Shown piece after piece: positions 1-9,686 of a stretch of DNA of 64,000 nt. Positions within the stretch are counted from its first letter, which is position 1. Each line of letters begins with the position of its first letter. The notes below the pieces were generated by a model that did not search any database, had not been told where the DNA came from, and was given only the letters and a program-made list of their open reading frames with translations. The DNA lies in the NCBI GenBank assembly GCA_024762795.1, contig JANTGS010000001.1:30711-94710 (forward strand), read 5' to 3'. Made by a program: the position numbers and the translations under genes. This DNA is from Flavobacteriaceae bacterium (GTDB lineage: Bacteria; Bacteroidota; Bacteroidia; Flavobacteriales; Flavobacteriaceae).

Positions 1-89
1 CTGACTATATGAAATTCCTTTGATGTTTAATCGAACTAAACTCACTTTTTAGATAGGATTTGGTTGGATAAATTACAATAAAAAAACTC

Positions 90-143
90 CAAAAGGCTGA
101 TAAATCTGGACATTTCAGGCCCGTAAATTTAATCAGCCTTTTG
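90..143 (-). terminator. Intrinsic terminator downstream of etfA
   Basis: 12-bp inverted repeat CAAAAGGCTGAT / ATCAGCCTTTTG, followed on the minus strand by a T-run (GGAGTTTTTTT). Confidence 0.7.
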
Positions 144-174
144 AAGGCACAATTTACTAAAAAATATGATTTAC

Positions 175-1140
175 TTATTGATTTTGCTTAAATTCTTTTA
201 ATTTATCAATGAGTTTAGGTACAACTTCAAAAGCATCTCCCACAATACCGTAATCGGCCGCTTTAAAGAATGGGGCTTCAGGATCAGTGTTGATCACTAC
301 CTTACATTTTGCTGCATTTACGCCTGCGAGATGCTGAATAGCACCCGAGATACCAACGGCGATGTAAAGGTTTGAAGTTACAGGTTTACCTGTTTGTCCC
401 ACGTGTTCACTATGAGGTCTCCAACCCATATCGGCAACGGGTTTTGAACAGGCTGTTGCTGCTCCGAGAACTTCGCCAAGATCTTCAATAAGATGCCAGT
501 TTTCCGGTCCTTTTAAACCACGGCCTCCCGATACGATTATGTCTGCATCAGCAATGGTAACTTTACCTGTAGCTTTGTCGATACTTTTTGAAGTGATTCT
601 GAAATCAGCGTCCTCCAGTGAGGGTTCAAAATTTTCTTCAGCTCCGGCTCCGGCACTTTCAACAAGGCCAAAAGAATTTTTGGCTAATCCGAGTATCTTG
701 ATGTTGGTGGTCAGCTCTGAATGGTTGTTGGCTTTAGAAGAAAAAGCTTTTCTTTTTACCACAAAGGGAGAAACACTTTCAGGTACATCCAGTACATTAG
801 AGGCGTATCCGGCGTTTAAACTTCCGGCTACAAGCGGAGCGAGATACAGGCCGTTAGAACTTGAATCGATAACTACGATATCAGCTCCTTCTTTTTCTAC
901 AGCCTGTTTGATCACATCGGCGTAGGCCTTAGCATTAAAAGTATTTAATCGATCATTATTTACAGTGAGGATCTTTTCCGCACCGTAATTTTTTAATTCT
1001 GATGCATCATCAGCATTGATGGTTAAAACCACCATATTGGTCTGAGCGATCTCAGCAACTTTTTTTCCGTAAGAGGTTGCTTCAAAGGCGATCTTTTTAA
1101 ATTTTCCGTCCGAACTTTCGGCATATACTAAAACTGACAT
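175..1140 (-). CDS. etfA: Electron transfer flavoprotein subunit alpha
   Basis: 321-aa ORF; FAD-binding C-terminal region (SGGRGLKGPENW, GQTGKPVTSNLYIAVGISGAIQHLAG); adjacent to etfB. Confidence 0.95.
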   Translation of the reverse strand: MSVLVYAESSDGKFKKIAFEATSYGKKVAEIAQTNMVVLTINADDASELKNYGAEKILTVNNDRLNTFNAKAYADVIKQAVEKEGADIVVIDSSSNGLYLAPLVAGSLNAGYASNVLDVPESVSPFVVKRKAFSSKANNHSELTTNIKILGLAKNSFGLVESAGAGAEENFEPSLEDADFRITSKSIDKATGKVTIADADIIVSGGRGLKGPENWHLIEDLGEVLGAATACSKPVADMGWRPHSEHVGQTGKPVTSNLYIAVGISGAIQHLAGVNAAKCKVVINTDPEAPFFKAADYGIVGDAFEVVPKLIDKLKEFKQNQ

Positions 1141-1182
1141 ATTTTTTCTTTTAGATGATTAAAATAATTTGATAAACAATAA

Positions 1183-1929
1183 TTAAATAACTTTTGCCTC
1201 ATTGTGCAGCAGATCAACAAGTTCTCCAACATTTTCAGGATCAATTAATTTGCAGGTTGTGTTAACAACAGGCTTGTCAAATCGGATACTTTTACTGGTA
1301 TTTTCAAAAGCTACAGGTTCAATCACATTTAATGGTTTCTTTCTTGCCATCATAATTCCTCTCATATTAGGTATGCGAAGGTCTTTATCTTCTACGAGCC
1401 CTTTTTGTCCGCCAAACACCATGGGTAATTCGGTTTCCAATACTTCTTTACCACCATCGATCTCACGGGTTACGGTTGCCTTGTTACCTTCTACTTCAAT
1501 ACCGATACAGGCATTTACAAAATTGTAATCCAAAATAGAAGCGGTGAGTCCGGGTACCATACCACCATTGTAATCGATAGATTCCTTGCCGGCCATGATC
1601 AGATCGTAATTACCATTTTTAGCTACTTCAGCCAGTTGTTTGGCTACAAAGAAACCGTCTTCAGGTTCAGCATTAACTCTTATGGCATCATCGGCACCAA
1701 TCGCAAGGGCCTTTCTTAAAGTAGGTTCGGTACTTACATTTCCTACATTGACAACAGTAACTGTTGCCCCTTGTTTTTCTTTAAACCACATGGCTCTGGT
1801 CAGCACGAATTCATCGTGTGGATTTATCACAAACTGAACACCATTCGAATCGAATTTGGTGTCGTTATCTTTAAAATTAATCTTTGAAGTCGTATCAGGT
1901 ACGTGACTTATACATACTAATATTTTCAT
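1183..1929 (-). CDS. etfB: Electron transfer flavoprotein subunit beta
   Basis: 248-aa ORF starting MKILVCISHVPDTTSKI; EtfB signature region VTREIDGGKEVLETELP. Confidence 0.95.
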   Translation of the reverse strand: MKILVCISHVPDTTSKINFKDNDTKFDSNGVQFVINPHDEFVLTRAMWFKEKQGATVTVVNVGNVSTEPTLRKALAIGADDAIRVNAEPEDGFFVAKQLAEVAKNGNYDLIMAGKESIDYNGGMVPGLTASILDYNFVNACIGIEVEGNKATVTREIDGGKEVLETELPMVFGGQKGLVEDKDLRIPNMRGIMMARKKPLNVIEPVAFENTSKSIRFDKPVVNTTCKLIDPENVGELVDLLHNEAKVI

Positions 1930-1984
1930 CTTTAATACTTTTTAATAAATTAGTCTGCTGCTAAGTTACAAATTCTTTTTAAAA

Positions 1985-2002
1985 TACTATGCATGCATAG
2001 TA
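1985..2002. promoter_or_regulatory. Perfect 18-bp palindrome TACTATGCATGCATAGTA, candidate operator at the etfB promoter
   Basis: Sequence equals its reverse complement; lies just upstream of a -7-like AGAATTTG (minus strand, 1976..1969). Confidence 0.6.
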
Positions 2003-2099
2003 AAAAATATACAAATTGAATTTTAAGAGCTAAAAAGTATGATATTTATCAGTTTTTGTATAAAATTGATTATTTTTGCGCCTCGATTAAAAACAGAAT

Positions 2100-3080
2100 A
2101 TGAGAACAGTACAATTTAGAGAAGCTATTGCTGAGGCGATGAGTGAAGAGATGCGCAGAGATGAATCAGTATTTTTATTGGGAGAAGAAGTAGCGCAATA
2201 TAACGGGGCCTATAAGGCTTCCAAAGGAATGTTGGATGAATTTGGCCCGGAAAGGGTAATTGATACTCCCATTGCCGAGCTGGGATTTACCGGTATTGCA
2301 GTAGGTTCGGCAATGAATGGAACGCGTCCGATCGTTGAATTCATGACCTTTAATTTTTCGCTGGTGGGTATAGATCAGATTGTTAATAACGCAGCAAAGA
2401 TGCGTCAGATGTCAGGAGGACAATTTAATATTCCTATTGTGTTCCGGGGTCCAACAGGATCCGCAGGTCAGCTGGCCGCAACACACTCTCAGTCGTTTGA
2501 GAACTGGTATGCAAACACACCGGGTTTAAAAGTAATAGTTCCTTCCAATCCCTATGATGCCAAAGGCTTGCTTAAGGCTGCCATCAGAGATGATGATCCT
2601 GTGATTTTTATGGAATCGGAACAAATGTATGGTGATAAAGGCGAGGTGCCTGATGGAGAATATATCATTCCTATTGGTGTTGCTGATATTAAAAGAAAAG
2701 GGGAAGATGTTACTATTGTTTCTTTTGGAAAGATCATTAAAGAGGCTTATAAAGCTGCGGATGAACTGGAAAAAGAAGGAATTTCAGCTGAAGTGATCGA
2801 TTTAAGAACTATCAGACCTCTTGATTTTGAAATGATATTTGAATCGATAAAAAAAACGAATCGTTTGGTGATTTTAGAAGAAGCCTGGCCTTTTGCCAGT
2901 GTTTCCAGTGAAATTACATATCAGGTTCAGGAAAATGTATTTGATCATCTTGATGCACCGATCCAGAGAATTACAACCGCTGATACTCCAGCACCCTTTT
3001 CACCTGTATTGCTTGAAGAATGGATGCCTAACGCCCATGATGTGATTAAAGCTGTTAAAAAGGTAATGTACGTTAAATAG
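2100..3080 (+). CDS. pdhB: Pyruvate dehydrogenase E1 component beta subunit
   Basis: 326-aa ORF MRTVQFREAIAEAMSEEMRRDESVFLLGEEVAQYNGAYK, typical alpha-keto acid dehydrogenase E1-beta; TATTTTTG -7-like box at 2071. Confidence 0.93.
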   Translation: MRTVQFREAIAEAMSEEMRRDESVFLLGEEVAQYNGAYKASKGMLDEFGPERVIDTPIAELGFTGIAVGSAMNGTRPIVEFMTFNFSLVGIDQIVNNAAKMRQMSGGQFNIPIVFRGPTGSAGQLAATHSQSFENWYANTPGLKVIVPSNPYDAKGLLKAAIRDDDPVIFMESEQMYGDKGEVPDGEYIIPIGVADIKRKGEDVTIVSFGKIIKEAYKAADELEKEGISAEVIDLRTIRPLDFEMIFESIKKTNRLVILEEAWPFASVSSEITYQVQENVFDHLDAPIQRITTADTPAPFSPVLLEEWMPNAHDVIKAVKKVMYVK

Positions 3081-3385
3081 TACTTGATTAGAATGTGCGG
3101 TATTTCTGTAATTGTTTAAAATTCAATCCTCAAATGCACAAGTATTTTATAATACGGATTTGTAGTATGCCCGATCTCTAACATTTTAATCTATGAACAA
3201 GACCAAATGTAGATTCCAAAACATTTGATCTTAAAAAATGTTGGAGACCATGGTTTTTTTGGAAGTTTTGGAGATGATATTTTCAATATTAACGCAGTAA
3301 ATAATATCTGCATTAATTTTAAATAGTTAGCTCTTTTTTATGTTAAAGAGTTTCAGTCTTACCTTTTATATATAAATCGAAGAAG

Positions 3386-4282
3386 GTGATTAAAAATGGC
3401 GATAAAAATATATTAGAATTACTTGAAATTGAGTCAGGGTTCAGTATTCTGAAGATTAATAATGATCAGGATTCCGTTTATGAATATATAAGAGATTGTA
3501 AACGGGACATTATACAATTTCATTTTTCTTTAAAAGATCAGGCTTTACTTCTTTTTAATCATGGTTCCTATTCAGTTCCGGTTAATAAGGATACTTCTTT
3601 GATGTTGTACAACCCCCAAAAAGTTCTGCCCTTTCATCTCCATCTTGAACCTCATTCTAAATATTTAGCCTTACTGATATCAATAGAAAAATTTCATTCA
3701 TTTTTCACATTGGAGTCCGGACTTATCCAGTTTCTGAATGAGGAAAATAGAAGCAAACATTTTTATAAAGAAAAAGATCTTGAATCCAATGAAATAGTTG
3801 TTTTAAATCAGATCTTTAATAACAACTTACACAATTCACTGGAAAAATTGTATTCAAAAGGAAAGGTCTTTGAGCTGCTTAGTCTGTATTTTAACCCGTC
3901 TTCTAAAGAAGAAGCCCAACAATGCCCTTTTTTAGAAGATGATGAGAATGTAGAAAAGATCAGAAAGGCCAAGAATATACTTATTGAAAATATGTCAAAT
4001 CCGCCGGGGCTAAGTAATTTATCCTATCAGGTAAACCTTCCGCTGCAACTTTTAAAGGACGGATTTAAACAGGTTTATGGTAATACCGCCTATTCTTATT
4101 TGTTAAATTACAAACTGGAACATGCACGAAAACTTTTATTAAGCGGAAAATATAATGTTGCAGAAACAAGTTTTGAGGTGGGTTACAGTACACCAAGTCA
4201 TTTTATTGCAGCCTTTAAAAAGAAATACGGAGTAACTCCTAAAAGATATTTTAAGAGCATCAAAAAAGCCGTCCGGAATTAA
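3386..4282 (+). CDS. AraC-family transcriptional regulator
   Basis: C-terminal AraC HTH (ARKLLLSGKYNVAETSFEVGYSTPSHFIAAFKKKYGVTPKRYF). Confidence 0.85.
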   Translation: MIKNGDKNILELLEIESGFSILKINNDQDSVYEYIRDCKRDIIQFHFSLKDQALLLFNHGSYSVPVNKDTSLMLYNPQKVLPFHLHLEPHSKYLALLISIEKFHSFFTLESGLIQFLNEENRSKHFYKEKDLESNEIVVLNQIFNNNLHNSLEKLYSKGKVFELLSLYFNPSSKEEAQQCPFLEDDENVEKIRKAKNILIENMSNPPGLSNLSYQVNLPLQLLKDGFKQVYGNTAYSYLLNYKLEHARKLLLSGKYNVAETSFEVGYSTPSHFIAAFKKKYGVTPKRYFKSIKKAVRN

Positions 4283-4298
4283 TCCCGGACGGCTTTTT
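4268..4298. terminator. Bidirectional intrinsic terminator between convergent genes
   Basis: GCCGTCCG...CGGACGGC stem followed by TTTTT; the AraC-gene stop codon lies in the loop. Confidence 0.8.
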
Positions 4299-4314
4299 AT
4301 CATACAGATCTTTT

Positions 4315-5010
4315 TTAATCATGATCTTTTTCCAGGCACATGGCAGAATTAAAATTTTGGCTGATCACCTTTGCAAGTTCTGTATTACTTGAAAGATTGA
4401 TTCTAACTACATTGTCAAAATCAAATTTAAGATTGGTGATATCAATACCTTCAAATAAGGCTTTGATATCTAAAAGTAAAAGAAACTGTGAAATATCTCC
4501 TTCACTGACTTGTAATCCATATTTGTTCTCAATTTCAAATTCCTGAGTAATATCGGTTGTAAATTCAAAATCGAATGAAATATTATTGTATTGATAGGTT
4601 CCGTAAATAAGAATAGAATTACCTTCGGGTAGTACGTTGTCTATCTTGAATTTAAGTTTGCTGTACTTACCGGGCTCAATTTCTACCGGTGCTACGGGCG
4701 GATTGCTTGTTCCTGATAAAATATCAAAAACATAGGGTCCGCTGAAAGAAATTTCTTGTGTTGATCCTTTTTCCGAAATATCACTCTTTTGTTTGATACT
4801 GATCTCAGTCACCCCTAAAAGTACCTTTGAAAAATTGATGTTTCCGTTTAACGGATTGACAACGGTTTTGTTTTTCCCGTCAGATTTGTTTAAGGATGTT
4901 TGTTGTTGTACACTAAAACCAACTTTAGTAGTCGCTAACGGACTATCTTCTTCGTTACAGCTGGTAAGAACGAATAGTAAAAATGCGGCGAAATAAATTA
5001 ACTTTTTCAT
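4315..5010 (-). CDS. Hypothetical lipoprotein (DUF4382-like)
   Basis: Lipoprotein signal MKKLIYFAAFLLFVLTSC; beta-rich sequence with IEPGKYSKLKFKIDNV. Confidence 0.65.
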   Translation of the reverse strand: MKKLIYFAAFLLFVLTSCNEEDSPLATTKVGFSVQQQTSLNKSDGKNKTVVNPLNGNINFSKVLLGVTEISIKQKSDISEKGSTQEISFSGPYVFDILSGTSNPPVAPVEIEPGKYSKLKFKIDNVLPEGNSILIYGTYQYNNISFDFEFTTDITQEFEIENKYGLQVSEGDISQFLLLLDIKALFEGIDITNLKFDFDNVVRINLSSNTELAKVISQNFNSAMCLEKDHD

Positions 5011-5547
5011 AGAATTAAATTTTTGGTTTTTATTAATTATTTCGAGGAGAATAGACAGATATATAAAGTTTTTTACTTTATACTCCTGTTATTAAACGTT
5101 GAAAATCTAAGAATATTATCTTTTATTTCTGTTTATGACAATGAGCAGAAGGTTTTAAGAAAACCCTAATATTTTTTTAATTTGATTAGAACAAATGAAA
5201 CGAGATCTGTAAGAATGATCAAAATAATATCATTTTTAATAAATTTTTATGGCTTTGATATACATAAAGCTTTATTTTTACTGTGCCAATGATTCTAGAT
5301 CATAGAATATATGCAAAGTATTGGTAGTGTTTTTATGTATCGGTTTGAGTATTATGAAGGAAGACGCTTCTTCTCATCATGCCTCTGATTTTTATATTAA
5401 CGAAAGCAGACTGATACCGGGAGTTAAAGCCATGCTTACCCCTATACGGGATTATTTAACAACAATTAACATTTTAAATGTAACTCATGTTACAATATTA
5501 AAATTACTTTAAACGAAATTTGCAATCTGAAACTTAATAGAAAGAAT

Positions 5548-5859
5548 ATGGGATTTTTTAATGTATTTGGAAGCGGAAACGGAAATAAAGAAATTGAGGC
5601 TTATCTTGCAAAAGGTGCGGTTGTGATCGATGTAAGGACTGAACCCGAATTTTATGAGGGACATGTAGATGGTTCAGAGAATATACCTCTCAATACCATT
5701 CCGTTTAATATTGAGGAGATAAAGAATCTTGGCAAACCGGTAATTACTTGTTGCAGAAGTGGAGCCAGGAGCGGGTCTGCAGCTTCTATTTTAAAACAAA
5801 ATGGTGTGGATGCTATTAATGGTGGACCCTGGCAAAATGTTGCAGCCTGTATAAAATAG
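5548..5859 (+). CDS. Rhodanese-like domain protein
   Basis: 103 aa; VIDVRTEPEFYEGHVDGSENIPL ... CCRSGARSGSAA with active-site Cys loop. Confidence 0.9.
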   Translation: MGFFNVFGSGNGNKEIEAYLAKGAVVIDVRTEPEFYEGHVDGSENIPLNTIPFNIEEIKNLGKPVITCCRSGARSGSAASILKQNGVDAINGGPWQNVAACIK

Positions 5860-5956
5860 ACTCAAACAAAATTTTATATTTTTTAAAGTATAATTTGGGA
5901 TTTCCTGTTAAAGGAGATTTCGGTTTTTTTTAAGAAAGTTCAGTTCTGTTTGAGAG

Positions 5957-6114
5957 ATCACCACATCCCTGCAACACCCCATCACCAAATAACTACATCA
6001 CTGCATCACCGTACCCCTTCATCACCGTATCACCGTATCACCGTACCCCTTCATCAACGCATCACCACATCACCACATCACTGCATCACCGTATCACCGT
6101 ATCACCGCATCACC
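5957..6114. repeat. Degenerate 9-bp minisatellite (CATCACCGT/CATCACCRC-type units)
   Basis: Repeated atcaccgtatcaccgtatcaccgt / catcaccacatcaccacatcactg units with 9-bp periodicity between convergent genes. Confidence 0.85.
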
Positions 6115-6116
6115 AA

Positions 6117-7088
6117 TTACTTCTGATCAAAATGAAGAAAACCGTGTTTTTCTTCCAGTTTTCTGATTTTTTCATGCAAATGGATGTTAAATTCCTGATG
6201 TTTCGGGCTATCCGGGTTAAAGGGTTTGTGTTCTAAAGCTTTTTTAATTTTATAGATCTCTTTCATCAGGTTGTGGTCTTTTTTATCGATCCAGGTCTCC
6301 TTAAAAAGTTTCCAGATATAGTTAACAGCTGTTTCATTGGGATGAACCATATCTTCTTTATAGAACCGGTAGTCCCTCAAATCATCCATCATGATCTCGT
6401 AAGCGGGGAAATAGGAAATATTTTTAGTATTTAAAACCCTGTTTATGGCAGTAGTAAGCACAGCTTTACTCAAACTATTCTCGGTGAATCCGTCTTTTAA
6501 ATGTCTTACCGGACTAAGAGTAAAAAGGATCTGTGCCTTAGGATTAAAAGAGTTGATCTTATTAATGATGTTTTGTAGAATTTTAAAAACTTCCTCTGTA
6601 TTGAGTAATTCTTTGGTGTATTCTTTTTGAGGAATTTTATGACAATTGGCTACAAATTTATTGTTTTTATGATAACGGTACACCCAGGCCGTTCCAAGTG
6701 TGATGATGATATGTGTAGTTTTCTTTAAAAGAAAATGATTCTTAATGATCTCTTTATTGATATGATCAATTACGGTATCAGCTTTTGGAGAAGAAAATTT
6801 GCTATGATGGTTCATGCTGATCCACAGATCGTTAAAAAAAAGAAGGTCGGTCTTCTTGTATTCTCTTTTTACTATGCAATCCACTATTGCTTTTTCAATA
6901 GCTTTTGGGTTGAAGAGAATTCCGTGAGAATTGCTGCTGTTTTGAAACTGGAACCAGCTTAATTTTTGTTGTATATTCTCGGTAAAACAAGAGCCAAAAA
7001 GAACAATTTCAGATTGATAACCGATCTTATTTTTACTCTCCGGAATTCTTATTTCTGTACGAAATTTCATTGTTTTTGGTTTGATCAT
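6117..7088 (-). CDS. GSCFA-domain protein
   Basis: 323 aa; motif FGSCFTENI followed by SNSHGILFNP; start overlaps the stop of cysM by 4 bp. Confidence 0.8.
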   Translation of the reverse strand: MIKPKTMKFRTEIRIPESKNKIGYQSEIVLFGSCFTENIQQKLSWFQFQNSSNSHGILFNPKAIEKAIVDCIVKREYKKTDLLFFNDLWISMNHHSKFSSPKADTVIDHINKEIIKNHFLLKKTTHIIITLGTAWVYRYHKNNKFVANCHKIPQKEYTKELLNTEEVFKILQNIINKINSFNPKAQILFTLSPVRHLKDGFTENSLSKAVLTTAINRVLNTKNISYFPAYEIMMDDLRDYRFYKEDMVHPNETAVNYIWKLFKETWIDKKDHNLMKEIYKIKKALEHKPFNPDSPKHQEFNIHLHEKIRKLEEKHGFLHFDQK

Positions 7089-7972
7089 TTAAAAAGGTCT
7101 GAAGAGAGATACCGGTCTCCACGATCGCAGATAATCACTACAATAATTCCTTTTTTAAGATTTTTAGTTAGTTTTTCGGCTATGGCCACGGCTCCGCCAC
7201 TACTCATTCCGGCAAAGATCCCTTCTTCTCTCGCAAGACGTCTGGTCATGATTCTGGCTTCTTCTTCTGTTACATCAACCAGCTGATCTACCTTTTCGGG
7301 TTGATAGATTTCAGGCAGATATTCCTTAGGCCATTTTCTTATCCCCGGGATACTTGAATCTCCGGCAGGCTGTGCTCCGATGATCTGAATTTCCGGATTC
7401 TTTTCTTTTAAAAAAGAGGAAACGCCCATAATGGTTCCTGTGGTTCCCATAGCTGAAACAAAATGAGTTATTTCTCCATTGGTATCTTTCCAGATTTCCG
7501 GTCCAGTAGAAAGATAATGTGCTTTCCAGTTGTCATCATTTCCAAATTGATTCAGCATAAAATATGCTTTTTCCTTTACCATTTTTTCTGCATAATTCCG
7601 CGAAGCTTCTATACCTTCAGCAGCAGGGGTAAGGGTAACTTTAGCACCATATGCCCTCATGGTCAGAACACGTTCTTCCGTTGCATTATCGGGCATGACC
7701 AGTTCCATATTCAATCCCATAACTCTTGCGATCATGGCCAAAGCGATTCCTGTATTACCGCTGGTAGCTTCTATGAGTTTATCATTTTTTGAGATCTCTT
7801 TACGCTCCAGGGCTCCTTTGATCATTTGGTAAGCTGCCCTGTCTTTGATACTGCCTCCCGGATTGTTTCCTTCGAGTTTAAAAAACACAGAAACCTCCTT
7901 GTTTTTAATGATATTTTGTGATTTTACCAAGGGGGTATTACCGATAAGGTCGAGAATTCTTAGTTCTTTCAT
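7085..7972 (-). CDS. cysM: Cysteine synthase B (O-acetylserine sulfhydrylase)
   Basis: 295 aa; IGNTPLVKSQ, NPGGSIKDRAAYQMI, EATSGNTGIALAM PLP-fold motifs. Confidence 0.92.
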   Translation of the reverse strand: MKELRILDLIGNTPLVKSQNIIKNKEVSVFFKLEGNNPGGSIKDRAAYQMIKGALERKEISKNDKLIEATSGNTGIALAMIARVMGLNMELVMPDNATEERVLTMRAYGAKVTLTPAAEGIEASRNYAEKMVKEKAYFMLNQFGNDDNWKAHYLSTGPEIWKDTNGEITHFVSAMGTTGTIMGVSSFLKEKNPEIQIIGAQPAGDSSIPGIRKWPKEYLPEIYQPEKVDQLVDVTEEEARIMTRRLAREEGIFAGMSSGGAVAIAEKLTKNLKKGIIVVIICDRGDRYLSSDLFK

Positions 7973-8760
7973 TTGTTCTTTTTTTGTTTTAAACGGGTTT
8001 CTGTTTTGTTATATACAGTAGAGTTGGGTTTAACGGATTCGGTAAGCCATACATTTCCGCCAATGGTACTGTTTTTACCTATAACTGTCTCCCCACCAAG
8101 GATGGTCGCCCCTGCGTAAATGGTGACATGATCTTCTACAGTGGGATGCCTTTTTTGATATTTCATTTCTTTACTTACCTGTAAAGCTCCTAAGGTTACC
8201 CCCTGATAGATTTTTACATGATTTTTGATGTGGGTTGTCTCTCCGATAACAATTCCTGTTCCGTGATCAATAAAAAATGGAGAGCCGATACTGGCACCCG
8301 GATGGATGTCGATTCCGGTCAGTCTGTGTGCATATTCACTCATCATTCTGGGTATCAGAGGCATTCCCTGTTTAAAAAATATATTGCTCAATCGGTAAAC
8401 AGCTATGGCATAAAATCCCGGGTAGGCCAGAATTACTTCTTCAATACTATTGGATGCAGGATCATGCTGATACATGCAGTTTGCATCTTTGTTTAGTTGC
8501 TTTAAGATCTCCGGAAGGCAAATGAGAAATTTCTTCCAGGCCTGATGATAATCAAAATGATCATTTTTGCAAGAGACGTTGGTAATTTCCTTAAAAGAAG
8601 CTGCCAATGAATCTATATTTTCAGCCAATGTAGTATTGGTATCGAATAAAATATAAAAAAGATCATTAGTAAAAACCTCTGTTTTTTGCTTTAAACTAAA
8701 ATCCAGATGGTAGACCTGTTTGTTAGATCTAATACTTTCGCTTATTCTTTGTATGGACAT
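7969..8760 (-). CDS. cysE: Serine O-acetyltransferase
   Basis: 263 aa; left-handed beta-helix hexapeptides (DIHPGASIGSPFFIDHGTGIVIGETTHI); overlaps cysM by 4 bp. Confidence 0.9.
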   Translation of the reverse strand: MSIQRISESIRSNKQVYHLDFSLKQKTEVFTNDLFYILFDTNTTLAENIDSLAASFKEITNVSCKNDHFDYHQAWKKFLICLPEILKQLNKDANCMYQHDPASNSIEEVILAYPGFYAIAVYRLSNIFFKQGMPLIPRMMSEYAHRLTGIDIHPGASIGSPFFIDHGTGIVIGETTHIKNHVKIYQGVTLGALQVSKEMKYQKRHPTVEDHVTIYAGATILGGETVIGKNSTIGGNVWLTESVKPNSTVYNKTETRLKQKKNK

Positions 8761-8813
8761 TTTATTTGTTTAGACGATGATTAAATTGATTGTTTACAGG
8801 ATTGCTTTTTAAA

Positions 8814-9527
8814 TCACATTTTAAAATAAACTTCATCGAACGGAATCCTGAACCGATCTCCGTAAACTCCTTCCGGTAAGCGGATCCCACAGGAAATAAC
8901 CATATTAATCTCGGCCTTTCGGGGTAATTTCAATGCTTTTTTGATGAGTACCGAATCGAAGCCTTCCATCGGACAAGTATCATATTTTAATTCTGCCATA
9001 CTCAGCATAAAGGTCTGGGCGGACAGGCCAACACTTTTATGAGCAACAATTCTCATATCACTTTTTCTTACCTGCCGGTAAATAGGCCTAAACCAGCCGG
9101 CCATGTAAAAAGCAAAATATTTTAGATATCCCCAGATGCCGAGAAATTCTGAATAAATTAGCGGAATCAATTTTTTATAGTAATCCAAACCGATTTTTTC
9201 CCGTTTCGGATCGGCATATTTAATATTTGCATTTTGTAAATAATTTAGGTTGGCATGGGCTCTTTTCTTCCATAAATCTTTTCGAACAACAAAAACAACC
9301 ATTTGTTTGGCAGTTCTTGCAGCGAGTTGGTCAAAACAAGCATTGGAGACCTTTTGTAATACCTCTTTAGAGGTAATATGATAAAATTCCCACAGTTGCA
9401 TATTACTGCTGTTGGGTGCCAGTGTGGCCTGTTGAATACATTGTTTGACCTTTTCCGGATCGATTTCTTTTTCCGGATCATATACTCTGACGGAGCGTCT
9501 GTAATTTAGGGTTTCTCTTAAATTCAT
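8814..9527 (-). CDS. Nitroreductase family protein
   Basis: 237 aa; MNLRETLNYRRSVRVYDPEKEIDPEKV...QATLAPNSSNMQLWEFY. Confidence 0.85.
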   Translation of the reverse strand: MNLRETLNYRRSVRVYDPEKEIDPEKVKQCIQQATLAPNSSNMQLWEFYHITSKEVLQKVSNACFDQLAARTAKQMVVFVVRKDLWKKRAHANLNYLQNANIKYADPKREKIGLDYYKKLIPLIYSEFLGIWGYLKYFAFYMAGWFRPIYRQVRKSDMRIVAHKSVGLSAQTFMLSMAELKYDTCPMEGFDSVLIKKALKLPRKAEINMVISCGIRLPEGVYGDRFRIPFDEVYFKM

Positions 9528-9686
9528 TTTTCTTTAAAGTTACAAAAACAAGTGACGAGACTGATAATTAGAATTAAAAAAACAGATTACAAACAAGTCA
9601 TCCTGGATAAATTGATATGTAAGATATGTAATCAGAAAATAAGCTGTTTAAAAAATCAGCCTATTAAAACGCTGCTTATCATCACA

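Noticed and set aside
539-925. Antisense ORF within etfA (and the many similar shadow ORFs in the track)
   Set aside because: Lies entirely opposite a well-supported CDS with no homology-like features.
5321-5512. 63-aa ORF as a CDS
   Set aside because: No recognisable domain, poor coding character, in AT-rich intergenic DNA before the rhodanese gene.
5957-6114. CRISPR array candidate
   Set aside because: Units are 9 bp with no unique spacers and no cas genes nearby; treated as a minisatellite.
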